A stretch of 64,000 nucleotides of DNA from Archangium lansingense (GCF_026626635.1 NZ_JAPNKA010000001.1:5394001-5458000); one strand, 5' to 3'. Positions 27,595-36,117 are shown, counted from the first letter of the stretch. Numbers and translations are program-made. Notes: generated from the letters alone by a model not told the origin.

Positions 27595-30500
27595 GGCGTG
27601 CTCCCGAACTTGCCGAGGAGCGCGCTCAGGTCGGCTTCTTCGATGGTGGTGGGGTTGCTGGTCAGGTCCAGCGTGGAGTCGTAGCGCAGGTTGGTGGTGG
27701 TGGCCGGGGTGGTGCCCAGGCGGCCGGCCATGGCGGCCAGGTCGAAGTAGTCGACGATGCCGTTGCCGTCCCAGTCGCCGCTGCCCGGATTGGCGCTCGG
27801 CTCGCTCTTCGGGTGGACCTCCCACACGCCGCGGCCGTAGGTGGCCACGCGTAGCAGGCTGCCGTTGGAGGCGATGCTCAGGTCATAGACGCGCACCATG
27901 GGCAGGCCCGTGCCGTACCGAGCCCAGGTGTTGCCACCGTCGGTGGAGCGGTACAGGCCCAGCTCCGTGCCCGCGTAAATGGTGGAGTCGGTGGGGTCGC
28001 TCGGATCGAAGCGCACCACCCACACCGGGATGTTCGGCAGGTCGAAGCCGGTCCCGTTGCCGTGGAAGGGCACCCAGGTAGCGCCGCCGTCGATGGTCTT
28101 GAACAGGTGGCCCACCGCGTCGGAGATGGGACCACCGGCCAGGGTGGCGCTCGCCACGGACGACACGAGCCAGGTCTTGGTGATGTCGGTGCCGCCGAGG
28201 ATCTGCGGATTGCGCGGGAGGGCCACCGACTGGATGAAGCCGAGCTGATCGAACCCGCCCGAGCCATTGGCCACCTGGAGGAGGGTGGCGCCGCCACGCA
28301 GCGAGACGGAGGTGCCCTTGTCCACCAGCAGGGCCGAGGTGCCGCCGCTCAGGGCCACGCCGTAGATGCGCGCCGACACGCCGTCCACGGTGTACGTGTG
28401 GGGCGAGGCGGTCGCGCCGAGACCGCGGGGACCTCGGACCGCATTGGCCACGTTGATGCCACTGGGGGTCAGCCGTGCGGCAGTCGGACGATCGGACACG
28501 GGATCCACGACGAGCCGCCAGAGGTTCAGGGAGGTGTGCGCGATGACCGAGCTCTGCGCGTCGAAGGTGGGGCTGTAGCGGATGAGGAACGGGTAACTGT
28601 CACCCGTGGGCAGCGTGAAGTTGGCGCGCGTGTAGTTGGAGGTCTCGACGCCGTTCTCGATGCGGGTCGCGCGGCCGCAGTCGCGCAGGCGCGGCTGGCA
28701 GTACCACCACTGGCCCTGGACGGAGATCCAATAGATGGGGTTCTGGCCACGAGGATCCCGCGACACGGCCGTGCCGATGCCGTCACCGCCGCGGATCTGA
28801 TCCCAGTTCTGCAGGTCGAAATCGGCGATGAAGTACTCGTCGTCGAGCAGACGGAAGCGCGTGCCGTTGTCCTGCAGGCCGGAGAAGACGATGCCGGCAT
28901 TGCCGAAGACGGGGTCACCGCTGCCCACCGAGTAGGGAAGGTGGGTGACGATGCCGACGTCGGGATGGTGCCAGGTGACCTGCGCGCCCGTGGGGGCGTC
29001 GAACACGTTTTGGGAGACGGAGATGCCGCCGTCCGTGCCGACGAGCGCCATGAAGACGCCGCCGATGCGCACGACGGTGGCCGTGTGCCAGTCCGCGTGC
29101 ACGTACGGCAGGAAGCCCTCGGAGGTGAAGCCGCTACCGCCCTGGGGCAGCCAGTGGCCCATGTTCTGCCAGGTGGCGCCGCCGTCGATGGAGCGGGCGC
29201 CGCAGAGGTTGCCGCCGATGAGCACCCGGTCCGGGTTGGCCGGATCCACGCCGATGGCCAGGTCGTACCAGCTCTGATCATGGCCCATGTCGACCGTGGT
29301 GCAGTTGGTGCCGGCGGTGGGGTTGGTGACCGGCGTGCTCTTGGTGGCCACCACCGTCCAGGTGTTGCCACCGTCCACGCTCTTGATCACCGCGTTCGTC
29401 GCCGAGGCGGCGTCGTTGAGCGAGCCACCGATGGCGTAGACGACGGTGGCCGCGGGGTCCGTGGTCGGGCCGGCGGCCACGTGGATGTGGCTGATGTCGG
29501 TGGCGCCCGAGCCGGTCACGCTGGCCGGCAGGAGGTTGTTGGCGCGGGTCGAGACCCAGGTTGCGCCCGAGTCGGTGCTCTTCCAGAGGTCACCGTAGTT
29601 GCCCACGGCGGCGTTGGAGGCGCACTTGTCGGTGCTCAGCAGCCGGTTCTGGGTGCCGGAGGCCGGGTGGGGAGGCTGTCCGCCGGGGCAGGCATAGGCG
29701 CCGCTCACCAGCCACTGCGACTGGCCGTTCGCCACGCCCAGGTACACGATGCTCCAGGTGGCCTCGCGGACCGGACCCGTGGCCGTGGTGTTCGGCAGAT
29801 CGATGAAGCTGAACGTCGCGCCGCCGTCCGTCGAGCGGTAGAAGCCGTCGTTGGCGGCGACGAGGATGTTGGCGGTGTTGGTCGGATCGATGCTGATGTC
29901 GCGGACGTTGCTGGTGATCGTCGGCTGGCCGTCCACCGGGTGCGTCGCGGAGAGGAGGATGGGGGCGCTCCAGGTCGCCCCCTCGTCGGTCGACTTCACC
30001 AGTCCGCCGCCCTGCTGATCGAACGCGTCACCCAGGCCGACCCAGATCGTCTTGCCGTCGATGGGGTCCACATCCAGGGCACCCACGGCGAGCGTGCCGA
30101 GCTGGTCGGTGATGGGCTGCCAGGTGGGGTACTGGCCAAAGTCGGAGGTCTTCCACACGCCGCCGCCGGACGTCGCGATGTAGACCGTCTTGGCATCGCC
30201 CGGCTTGACGCGGATCTTGGTCAGACGGCCGGAGTCGATGGACCGGTAGTAGGTGCCGTTGTACGAGGAGCGCGCCGTGGCCGGGCCGAGGTTCACCCAG
30301 GCCGCGGTGCCCTGGGGCGTCGGCGAGATGGCGGCGGCATCGCCGTTCTGCCGCGAGGGGGCCACCGCAGCGCCGCTCGGGTTGTTCCACTTGAGCGCCT
30401 CGGCGGCGGCGATCCGCATCAGCTGGTGGCTGTACTCGGGGCTGCGCGGGCCGATCTCGGCCTGGTTCGCGAGCCGGCGGAGCGCGGCGTCATCCTTCTC

Positions 30501-30740
30501 TTCTTCCTCGCCCTCGCTCGAGGCGTGGCCCTCGTTCTCCTCTTCCTCCTCGGGCCGCAGGCTGTCCATCCAGGGGATGTAGTCGAGCCCCTGCGCGAGC
30601 GCCTGCTCGGTCTTCGCGATGAGCGCGTTGCGGCGCTCCTGCTTCCAGTTGTTGTACGCAGTGACGACCTGGGGCGCGCACGCGGCGAGCCCAGCAACTG
30701 TCGTCACACCCAAGAACATCCACTTCTTTGTTTGCGACAT
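27591..30740 (-). CDS. BNR/VPS10-like propeller lipoprotein with dockerin-like C-terminus
   Basis: A 1049-residue product beginning MSQTKKWMFLGVTTVAGLAAC, a lipoprotein signal. An acidic stretch (RPEEEEENEGH) follows, then many BNR/Asp-box repeats (S-x-D-x-G-x-T-W type: KSTDEGATWSAP, RSTDGGATFSF, KSVDGGNTWTVV, KTIDGGATWVPF, YRSTDGGNTWAR). These mark a sialidase/sortilin-like beta-propeller. The C-terminus GDWDGNGIVDYFDLAAMAG and the following ADLSALLGKFG resemble the paired calcium-binding repeats of dockerins. Without a cohesin in view, calcium binding or another partner is inferred. It is first of a two-gene operon. Confidence 0.85.
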   Translation of the reverse strand: MSQTKKWMFLGVTTVAGLAACAPQVVTAYNNWKQERRNALIAKTEQALAQGLDYIPWMDSLRPEEEEENEGHASSEGEEEEKDDAALRRLANQAEIGPRSPEYSHQLMRIAAAEALKWNNPSGAAVAPSRQNGDAAAISPTPQGTAAWVNLGPATARSSYNGTYYRSIDSGRLTKIRVKPGDAKTVYIATSGGGVWKTSDFGQYPTWQPITDQLGTLAVGALDVDPIDGKTIWVGLGDAFDQQGGGLVKSTDEGATWSAPILLSATHPVDGQPTITSNVRDISIDPTNTANILVAANDGFYRSTDGGATFSFIDLPNTTATGPVREATWSIVYLGVANGQSQWLVSGAYACPGGQPPHPASGTQNRLLSTDKCASNAAVGNYGDLWKSTDSGATWVSTRANNLLPASVTGSGATDISHIHVAAGPTTDPAATVVYAIGGSLNDAASATNAVIKSVDGGNTWTVVATKSTPVTNPTAGTNCTTVDMGHDQSWYDLAIGVDPANPDRVLIGGNLCGARSIDGGATWQNMGHWLPQGGSGFTSEGFLPYVHADWHTATVVRIGGVFMALVGTDGGISVSQNVFDAPTGAQVTWHHPDVGIVTHLPYSVGSGDPVFGNAGIVFSGLQDNGTRFRLLDDEYFIADFDLQNWDQIRGGDGIGTAVSRDPRGQNPIYWISVQGQWWYCQPRLRDCGRATRIENGVETSNYTRANFTLPTGDSYPFLIRYSPTFDAQSSVIAHTSLNLWRLVVDPVSDRPTAARLTPSGINVANAVRGPRGLGATASPHTYTVDGVSARIYGVALSGGTSALLVDKGTSVSLRGGATLLQVANGSGGFDQLGFIQSVALPRNPQILGGTDITKTWLVSSVASATLAGGPISDAVGHLFKTIDGGATWVPFHGNGTGFDLPNIPVWVVRFDPSDPTDSTIYAGTELGLYRSTDGGNTWARYGTGLPMVRVYDLSIASNGSLLRVATYGRGVWEVHPKSEPSANPGSGDWDGNGIVDYFDLAAMAGRLGTTPATTTNLRYDSTLDLTSNPTTIEEADLSALLGKFGSTP

Positions 30741-31267
30741 GGTCACCCGGGGGGATGGAGCCGTACCTCTGCGGCGGGAACTGCGGGACTGCGGAACCGT
30801 GGACGCACACGCCTCGAGGCGCGGCGGGCGCACGCTGGACAGGACAGGTGCAAGGGAGAGCCGGGCGGGTGCTCAGCTCGGACAGGGGCGACAGCGGCAC
30901 AGGGCCCTGGCGCCGCGGCGGGATGCGTTCGCGGGGGCCTGGGGGCGCCGCGTTTTCAAATTCTTGGACTGGTGGATGACTGCTCCCAACGCGTACGCCC
31001 CCGCTTCATGCTCGACACCTCAAAGGTGTTGAGTCGCGGCCATATGATGACCCGGATAATGTTTCATTGTGAATCCCCCCTGGTCTTTTCCGCCCGGACC
31101 GTCATTTCTGGCTTGTGATTTGAGAGCAAAGCTCCGGCCGGTATTCCTGGCCTTGGGGGTGGCCAGACAACACGTCCCCCAGGAAAAACGGACGGGCGGC
31201 GAAGGTGTCGCATCGAACATGGACTGGAGCGCTGCCGTGACCGGGGGCTGACCTACAATCGGCGCCC
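30741..31267. other. Divergent intergenic region, 527 bp
   Basis: Lies between the starts of the BNR lipoprotein (minus) and the DUF92 fusion gene (plus), so it must hold promoters for both. I see no convincing coding frame. The only clear structure is an inverted repeat at 31011-31033 (CTCGACACCT CAA AGGTGTTGAG), a possible operator or short hairpin. Confidence 0.5.
31011..31033. promoter_or_regulatory. Inverted repeat, candidate operator
   Basis: CTCGACACCT and AGGTGTTGAG pair at nine of ten positions across a 3-base centre, in the divergent intergenic region. A dyad of this size suits a dimeric repressor. No regulator is identified. Confidence 0.35.
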
Positions 31268-32704
31268 ATGAGTCAGGACATCCAGGCGCTTTTCTGGTCC
31301 TACGGATATGTCGGGTTTTTTGTGGCGGCGGGGGAGCTGGCCCTGCGGCTGGGTCTGTCGCGTGAGCTCGCGCGGAAGATCATCCACGTGGGCGTGGGCT
31401 TCTGGATCTTCGGCTCGCTGGGGCTCTTCGAGAACCGGGCGCTGGCGGTGGTGCCGTCGGCGACGGCGGCGGTGGCCAACTTGTACATCCACCGCAAGCG
31501 GCTGTTGAAGTCGGTGGAGGCCGAGCCCGACAACCTGGGCACGTTCTGGTTTCCGGTGGCCTTCTCGATGCTGGTGTGGCTGGCGTGGGACAAGCCGGCG
31601 GCGGCTGCGGGAGGCGTCATGGCCATGGCCGTGGGAGATGCCCTGGCCTCGCTGGTGGGCCGGCGCTTCGGGCGCCACCGCTACGAGACATTCGGAGGGG
31701 AGCACAAGAGCCTGGAGGGCTCGCTGGCCATGTTCGCCGGGACCTTCGTGGCCGTGCTGGCCACGCTGACGTGGATGCCGGGCCTCGCGCCGGACATGCC
31801 GCGGGTTCCGCTGGCCATGCTGTGTGCAGTGGTGGCCACCTGCGCGGAGGCGCTTGGTACCAAGGGGCGCGACAATCTTTGGGTGCCGCTGGCCGCGGGG
31901 GCAGTGCTCTACCTGGTGCCGCCCGCGCACGCCTGGGGCCTTGGAGTGGGCTCGGGAGTGGCCCTCGCGATCGGCGTGGCGTCCTGGGCCCGGGGTTCGC
32001 TGAGCCCGAGCGGCGTGCTGGGCGCCATCCTCGTTGGCACGCCTGTTTTTGGGCTGGCGGGTCCGGTGGGGACCGCGGCGCTGCTCGGCTTCTTCATCTC
32101 CTCCAGCGCGCTCTCCAAGACATTCCGAGCCCGGAAGGCCAGCGTGGAGGAGGAGTACGCCAAGACGGGGACGCGAGATTTGGGGCAGGCGCTGGCCAAC
32201 GGAGGAGTGGCTGCGCTGGCCGCGGTGCTGCTGGCCGTCACCGGAGATGCGCGCTACTCCCTGGCCATGCTGGGGGCCTTGGTCGCCGCCAATGCGGACA
32301 CGTGGGCCACGGAGCTGGGCGTGCTCTCGCGCTCGCCGCCGAGGCTGGTGACCACGCTGCGGCAGGTGCCGCCCGGTACGTCCGGTGCCGTGTCGGGAGC
32401 TGGGCTGCTGGCTGCCACGGCGGGGGCTGCCTTTGTCGGTGGGGTGGCTGTGCTCGCCGGAGCCTCGTGGAAGCTCATCCCCTGGCTCGTGCTGGCGGGG
32501 GTGGCGGGCTCGCTGGTGGACAGCGTGTTGGGTGCCACGGTGCAGGACGTGCGCTGGTGCGATGCCTGCTCCCGAGAGACTGAGCGCAGGGTGCACCGTT
32601 GCGGCCGTGCCGCCCGGCCACTGCGTGGCTTCTCCTGGCTGGGCAACGACACCGTCAACGTGGTGGCCACCGCCGCGGGCGCTCTGCTGGCCTTCTGGGC
32701 GTAG
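31268..32704 (+). CDS. Phytol/dolichol-kinase-like and DUF92 (VTE6-like) fusion membrane protein
   Basis: The 478-residue multi-pass protein joins two families. Residues 1-210 resemble the CTP-dependent phytol/dolichol kinase family (ELARKIIHVGVGFWIFG, MAVGDALASLVGRRFGRHRY, EGSLAMF). Residues 225-478 are DUF92/TMEM19 (SGVLGAILVGTPVFG, GTRDLGQALANGGVAAL, ANADTWATELGVLSR, GTSGAVSGAGLLA). In plants the separate proteins VTE5 and VTE6 phosphorylate phytol and then phytyl phosphate. The fusion could do both steps and salvage an isoprenoid alcohol to its diphosphate; that role is inferred. Confidence 0.82.
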   Translation: MSQDIQALFWSYGYVGFFVAAGELALRLGLSRELARKIIHVGVGFWIFGSLGLFENRALAVVPSATAAVANLYIHRKRLLKSVEAEPDNLGTFWFPVAFSMLVWLAWDKPAAAAGGVMAMAVGDALASLVGRRFGRHRYETFGGEHKSLEGSLAMFAGTFVAVLATLTWMPGLAPDMPRVPLAMLCAVVATCAEALGTKGRDNLWVPLAAGAVLYLVPPAHAWGLGVGSGVALAIGVASWARGSLSPSGVLGAILVGTPVFGLAGPVGTAALLGFFISSSALSKTFRARKASVEEEYAKTGTRDLGQALANGGVAALAAVLLAVTGDARYSLAMLGALVAANADTWATELGVLSRSPPRLVTTLRQVPPGTSGAVSGAGLLAATAGAAFVGGVAVLAGASWKLIPWLVLAGVAGSLVDSVLGATVQDVRWCDACSRETERRVHRCGRAARPLRGFSWLGNDTVNVVATAAGALLAFWA

Positions 32705-32722
32705 CGCGCGGCTGGAGTGAAA

Positions 32723-32791
32723 TGGACCGACCGGGAATCGAACCCGGCACATCAGGCGTGCAAAGCCCGATTCCGCCCCAGCGGCCAGCCC
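32723..32791 (-). tRNA. tRNA-Ala (anticodon TGC), atypical
   Basis: On the minus strand the acceptor GGGCTGG pairs with TCGGTCC through three G-U wobbles. One of these is G3-U70, the alanine identity pair. The anticodon stem CGGGC/GCCTG closes the loop TTTGCAC (anticodon TGC, U33 present). The T arm CCGGG-TTCGATT-CCCGG is canonical. The D arm is very short. No CCA is encoded. It is the last of five tRNA-like genes in a row. Confidence 0.55.
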
Positions 32792-32804
32792 GAGAAAAAG
32801 AGAG

Positions 32805-32875
32805 TGGAGTCACCGGGAGTCGCACCCGGATCTCCGCCTTGCGATGGCGGCATCTTCCTGTTGGACGATGACCCC
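32805..32875 (-). tRNA. tRNA-Ala (anticodon CGC), atypical
   Basis: The acceptor GGGGTCA/TGACTCC contains G3-U70. The anticodon stem CCGCC/GGCGG closes the loop ATCGCAA (anticodon CGC, U33 present). The T stem CCGGG/CCCGG holds the unusual loop TGCGACT, with G instead of the pseudouridine-55 position. The D stem is only about 3 bp. No encoded CCA. Confidence 0.55.
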
Positions 32876-32879
32876 GTAT

Positions 32880-32948
32880 ACGCGAGCAGGGAGTCGCACC
32901 CTGATCTCCGGTATGTCGGACCGGTGCTCTGCTGTTGAGCGACTCGCG
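32880..32948 (-). tRNA. tRNA-like gene, probable Val (anticodon GAC), atypical
   Basis: The acceptor CGCGAGT/GCTCGCG (one wobble), the D stem GCTC/GAGC, the anticodon stem CCGGT/ACCGG and the T stem CAGGG/CCCTG all pair. The anticodon loop CCGACAT has C instead of the invariant U33. The D loop lacks GG, and the T loop is TGCGACT. It folds as a tRNA but may not be functional in ordinary translation. Confidence 0.45.
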
Positions 32949-32969
32949 TGTCTGTCTATGGAACCCAAG

Positions 32970-33040
32970 TAGGGACGAGCAGACTCGAACTGCCGTCTCC
33001 CGCTTATCAGGCAGGTGCTCTACCCTTGAGCTACGTCCCT
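32970..33040 (-). tRNA. tRNA-Ile (anticodon GAT)
   Basis: The acceptor AGGGACG/CGTCCCT has 7 pairs. The D stem GCTC/GAGC has a GGG-containing loop. The anticodon stem CCTGC/GCGGG closes the loop CTGATAA (anticodon GAT). The T loop is canonical TTCGAGT. No CCA is encoded. It lies outside any rRNA operon, unlike the usual bacterial tRNA-Ile(GAT). Confidence 0.78.
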
Positions 33041-33064
33041 AGATGTCTGGTTGAAGCGATGGGT

Positions 33065-33137
33065 CGTCCCGTGAGGGAATCGAACCCTCATCGCCGGAGT
33101 GAAAAGCCAGCATCCTGAGCCGTTAGACGAACGGGAC
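33065..33137 (-). tRNA. tRNA-Glu (anticodon TTC)
   Basis: The acceptor GTCCCGT/ACGGGAC, the D arm TCGTCTAACGGCTCAGGA and the T arm GAGGG-TTCGATT-CCCTC are typical of tRNA-Glu, with discriminator G73. The anticodon TTC is in loop TTTTCAC. One C-T mismatch closes the anticodon stem. It would be transcribed first in the five-gene array. No CCA is encoded. Confidence 0.82.
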
Positions 33138-33269
33138 AGTTGCTTCAACCGTCATGCGAAATCAGACGAGAAATGATGCGGGTTCCTGACGGACGCTGTC
33201 TCGCGAGGGGCCGCCTGGTCGCCTGGAGGTGGACGCGCGCGTGCGGCCCGTGGCAGCGTTCCGCCAGCC

Positions 33270-33725
33270 ATGACCACGTCCAACTCTTCAGATGAGCCAC
33301 TCGCCGAGGTGATCGCCCTGGTGCGACGGGGCCGTCCCATCGACGCCATCAAGCTCTACCGCGAACTGACGGGCGAAGGTCTGAAGGAAGCGAAGGACGC
33401 CATCGAGCAGATCGCCGAGGGGCGGATTCCGCGCTTCTCGCCCAGGGAGGAGCGCGAATCCCTCTCGTCCGGGCAGCGGGCGGAGCTCGAGCGGATGATC
33501 GTCGAAGGGAAGAAGATCGATGCCATCCGGCTCCATCGCCATTTCGCGAACTCGGGCCTGAAGGAGGCCAAGGATGCCATCGAGGCCCTCGAGGCGAAGC
33601 TGCGTGAGGCGGGCTCCCTGCCGGAGGTAACGAGCCGGCCCCGCTCGCCCTGGCGCTTCCTGGGGTGGCTCCTCCTGGCACTCGTGGCCGGCGTGGTCGT
33701 CGCCGTGCTCAGCCAACGGGCGTAG
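33270..33725 (+). CDS. Tandem ribosomal-L7/L12-C-terminal-like protein with membrane anchor
   Basis: The 151-residue product repeats a motif resembling the L7/L12 C-terminal domain: RRGRPIDAIKLYRELTGEGLKEAKDAIE, then GKKIDAIRLHRHFANSGLKEAKDAIE. A C-terminal membrane helix (FLGWLLLALVAGVVVAVL) follows. In L7/L12 this domain contacts translation GTPases. Here two copies would face the cytoplasm from the membrane. Its 3' end overlaps the convergent SpoIIM-like gene by 17 bases. Function unknown. Confidence 0.75.
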   Translation: MTTSNSSDEPLAEVIALVRRGRPIDAIKLYRELTGEGLKEAKDAIEQIAEGRIPRFSPREERESLSSGQRAELERMIVEGKKIDAIRLHRHFANSGLKEAKDAIEALEAKLREAGSLPEVTSRPRSPWRFLGWLLLALVAGVVVAVLSQRA

Positions 33726-34686
33726 GCCTGGCCTCGCCTCTGCCGGCGCGCAGCAGGTAGAGCCAGAAGAAGGCTCCCAGCGCGAGTCCCAGCGCGGCCT
33801 TCACCCACGAGGAGAAGAAGTCGCCGGGAGACACGAAGCCCTCCACCACGGCGATGAGGGCGAGGAAGGGCGCGCAGCCGAGCACCAGCTTCACGGCCTC
33901 GCGTCCGCGCAGCGCCAGGGCCTGTCCTCGAGGCAGCTCTCCGGGGTCGATGAGGGCCTGGCCCACCATGAGCCCCGCGCCTCCGGCGATGACGATGATG
34001 GACAGCTCCACCGGCCCATGGGCGGCGATGAAGTCGAACAGCTTCGGGCCCATGCCCTCGTGCACGCACAGGGCGGCCACCGAGCCCAGGTGCACACCGT
34101 TGTTGATGAGCACGAACACCGTCCCCAGCCCCAGCAGGATGCCGGAGGCGAAGGTGACGATGGTCACGGTGAGGTTGTTGGTGGCGATGCCCGAGGCCAC
34201 CGCGTTGGGCGGTGACACCGTGAGGATGCCGTCCGTCCACATCTCCTTGCGGGCGATGAAGGCGCGCAGGTGCTCGGGGACGAGCAGCTCCGCACCGCGC
34301 GGCTCCAGCAGCACCACCACCGCCCCGAGCAGGATTCCCAGCAGGAAGAGGCCCGCGCTGGCGGCCACGAAGACGCCATTGGCGCGCAGGGTGCGTGGGA
34401 AGTCGTGGCGGAAGAACGCCACGGTTGAGGCCAGCCGCTCGCGCGGCGGCTGATAGATGGCGGCGTAGGCCTGGCCGCAGAGCTGGTTGAGGAAGCGGTG
34501 CACGTCCGTGCCCGCGTAGAAGGTCTGCGCATGTGCCAGGTCCGCGGCGGCCCGGCGGTAGAGGACGTCGAGCGTGCGCAGCTCCCCCAGCTGCAGGGTG
34601 CCCGCGCGCTGCCGGTCGAGCAGCCCCTTCAGGGCGTCCCAGTCGGGGCGGCGGCGGGAGACAAAGGCGGGCAGGGGCGCGGCCAT
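33709..34686 (-). CDS. SpoIIM-family (DUF95) membrane protein
   Basis: A 325-residue protein with a soluble N-terminal third (RRRPDWDALKGLLDRQRAG, VLYRRAAADLAHAQTFY) and five or six membrane segments. The family core NLTVTIVTFASGILLGLGT and NNGVHLGSVAA is present. The bacillar SpoIIM helps septal peptidoglycan remodelling in engulfment. In Gram-negatives the family is linked with RDD proteins and poorly understood. Its start overlaps the end of the RDD gene region (2-base gap), so the two are an operon. Confidence 0.85.
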   Translation of the reverse strand: MAAPLPAFVSRRRPDWDALKGLLDRQRAGTLQLGELRTLDVLYRRAAADLAHAQTFYAGTDVHRFLNQLCGQAYAAIYQPPRERLASTVAFFRHDFPRTLRANGVFVAASAGLFLLGILLGAVVVLLEPRGAELLVPEHLRAFIARKEMWTDGILTVSPPNAVASGIATNNLTVTIVTFASGILLGLGTVFVLINNGVHLGSVAALCVHEGMGPKLFDFIAAHGPVELSIIVIAGGAGLMVGQALIDPGELPRGQALALRGREAVKLVLGCAPFLALIAVVEGFVSPGDFFSSWVKAALGLALGAFFWLYLLRAGRGEARPTPVG

Positions 34687-34687
34687 G

Positions 34688-35446
34688 TCAGCGCTCCGTC
34701 TGGACGCGGGCCCTCAGGAAGGCCTCGATGCTCTGGGGGGAGGCGAGCACGGTGGCACGTCCGGCCTCGTCGAGGCCTCCGTAGCGCTCCACCAGCTTCG
34801 TCCCCAGGTGCTTCCGAGGCTCCGGCTCGAGCCCCGGAGCCCGGGTCAGGAAGGAGAGGATGAGCTCCTCGTCTCCCGGGGAGAGCCGCTCGGCGCGGGC
34901 GGCGGCGTGCAGGGACGCGGGCCCGGTGGCGGTGTACTTGTCCAGGTCGATGCGCTCCTCGCGCACCAGCAGCGTGCCGGCGAGCAGATCTCCCAACCGC
35001 CGATGCTGGCGCGTCAGCAGCACGCAGAGGCACCCGACCGCGTAGACGCCGGGAAGGGAGTCCACAACGCGCACCAGGTTCCGAATCGCGCTCTCCAGCA
35101 CCCCCACGGGCGAGCCGTCCACGCGTACCACCCGGATGCCGACGAGACGCTTGCCCGGCGTCTGCCCGCCCATCAGCACCTCGGCCGCCGTCCAGTACAC
35201 CCACTGCGTGGCGAACACCCCCACCACCAGCAGCGTCTGCGCCAGGCCAGACAGCCCCTGGAAGAAGCCGAGCACGTCGCTCACCAGGAGCGTGAAGGTG
35301 AAGTAGGCCACGGCCCAGAAGAGGAAGAGGAGGGCGAGGTCGACCAGGTAGGCGAGGCACCGGTAGCCGATGCCGGCCACGGGCAGCGAGAGCGAGACCC
35401 GCTCGGGTGTGGCGACCTCGAGACTGGGGGAGGTGACGGAGTCCAT
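34688..35446 (-). CDS. RDD-family membrane protein
   Basis: Starts at MDSVTSPSLEVATPERVSLS and continues with the RDD core IGYRCLAYLVDLALLFLFW, a second membrane segment, and GGQTPGKRLVGIRVVRVDG. A third hydrophobic stretch (LPGVYAVGCLCVLLT) precedes RRLGDLLAGTLLVRE. The 252-residue length is typical. RDD genes next to SpoIIM-like genes recur in many bacteria and suggest a joint envelope function. It is divergent from the DUF2267 gene. Confidence 0.88.
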   Translation of the reverse strand: MDSVTSPSLEVATPERVSLSLPVAGIGYRCLAYLVDLALLFLFWAVAYFTFTLLVSDVLGFFQGLSGLAQTLLVVGVFATQWVYWTAAEVLMGGQTPGKRLVGIRVVRVDGSPVGVLESAIRNLVRVVDSLPGVYAVGCLCVLLTRQHRRLGDLLAGTLLVREERIDLDKYTATGPASLHAAARAERLSPGDEELILSFLTRAPGLEPEPRKHLGTKLVERYGGLDEAGRATVLASPQSIEAFLRARVQTER

Positions 35447-35592
35447 TCGTCCGGGGAGATTACCTGGAACGCGCCTGAAGGTCCGCCAGGGCAGGTGCCA
35501 GGGCGAGCACCCCATCGCGCCGCCCCCGCTGCACGCCTTGCTCGGGCATGGTCAAGGTCAGAAGGAACCCTTTCAACCCGAGGGAGGCGCAT

Positions 35593-36117
35593 ATGGCGGA
35601 CACGGATCGGACCGGGACGGACATCAAGCAGCAGTCGCAGCGCACGGAGGACCAGGACCAGTCGCGGCGAGCCTCGGGGGTGGATCCGCAGGCCCGGCGT
35701 GAGCTGCGCAGTGAGACCCGGCGCAATCAGACCTACAAGGCCTTCTTGCGCAACCTGATGGTCATCGGCTCCATGAACGAGGAAGAGGCGGAGCGCGCCG
35801 CGGTCTCCATCCTCTGCGTCCTGGAGCAACGGCTCTTTGGCGAGGAGGCCGCGCACCTGGAAGCCCAGCTGCCTGGCAAGCTGAAGGATCTGCTGATTCG
35901 CTGCGAGCGGCACCTGGGCAAGCCGGCCAGCAAGTTCGGCAAGGAAGGCTTCATCCAGATGGTAGCGGAGGACTTGGGTGTGGACTCCTTCGAGGCCGAG
36001 AAGAAGATCCGCGCCGTCTTCACCGCGGTGAGGGATCAAGTCTCCGAGGGAGAGATCGACGACGTTATCGGCCAGCTTCCGGCCGACCTGCGCGAGCTGT
36101 GGCAGCGCGCCATCTGA
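35593..36117 (+). CDS. DUF2267-family protein
   Basis: Start at ATG 35593 has GGGAGG upstream. The first 45 residues are charged and probably disordered (GTDIKQQSQRTEDQDQSRR). The rest matches DUF2267: YKAFLRNLMVIGSMNEEEAE, LEAQLPGKLKDLLIRCE, FIQMVAEDLGVDSFEAEK, VIGQLPADLRELW. This family is often found near stress-response genes; here the convergent neighbour is an Hsp20 gene. Function unknown. Confidence 0.85.
   Translation: MADTDRTGTDIKQQSQRTEDQDQSRRASGVDPQARRELRSETRRNQTYKAFLRNLMVIGSMNEEEAERAAVSILCVLEQRLFGEEAAHLEAQLPGKLKDLLIRCERHLGKPASKFGKEGFIQMVAEDLGVDSFEAEKKIRAVFTAVRDQVSEGEIDDVIGQLPADLRELWQRAI

Noticed and set aside
24769..27684. 971-residue plus-strand open frame
   Set aside because: Antisense to the Ig-repeat lipoprotein; its own repeats mirror those of the real gene and are low-complexity Gly/Arg/His.
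28062..31118. 1018-residue plus-strand open frame
   Set aside because: Antisense to the BNR lipoprotein; no recognisable domains.
32723..33137. Possible CRISPR-like or simple repeat array because of evenly spaced similar blocks
   Set aside because: The blocks fold as different tRNAs with distinct anticodons; there is no constant repeat with variable spacers.
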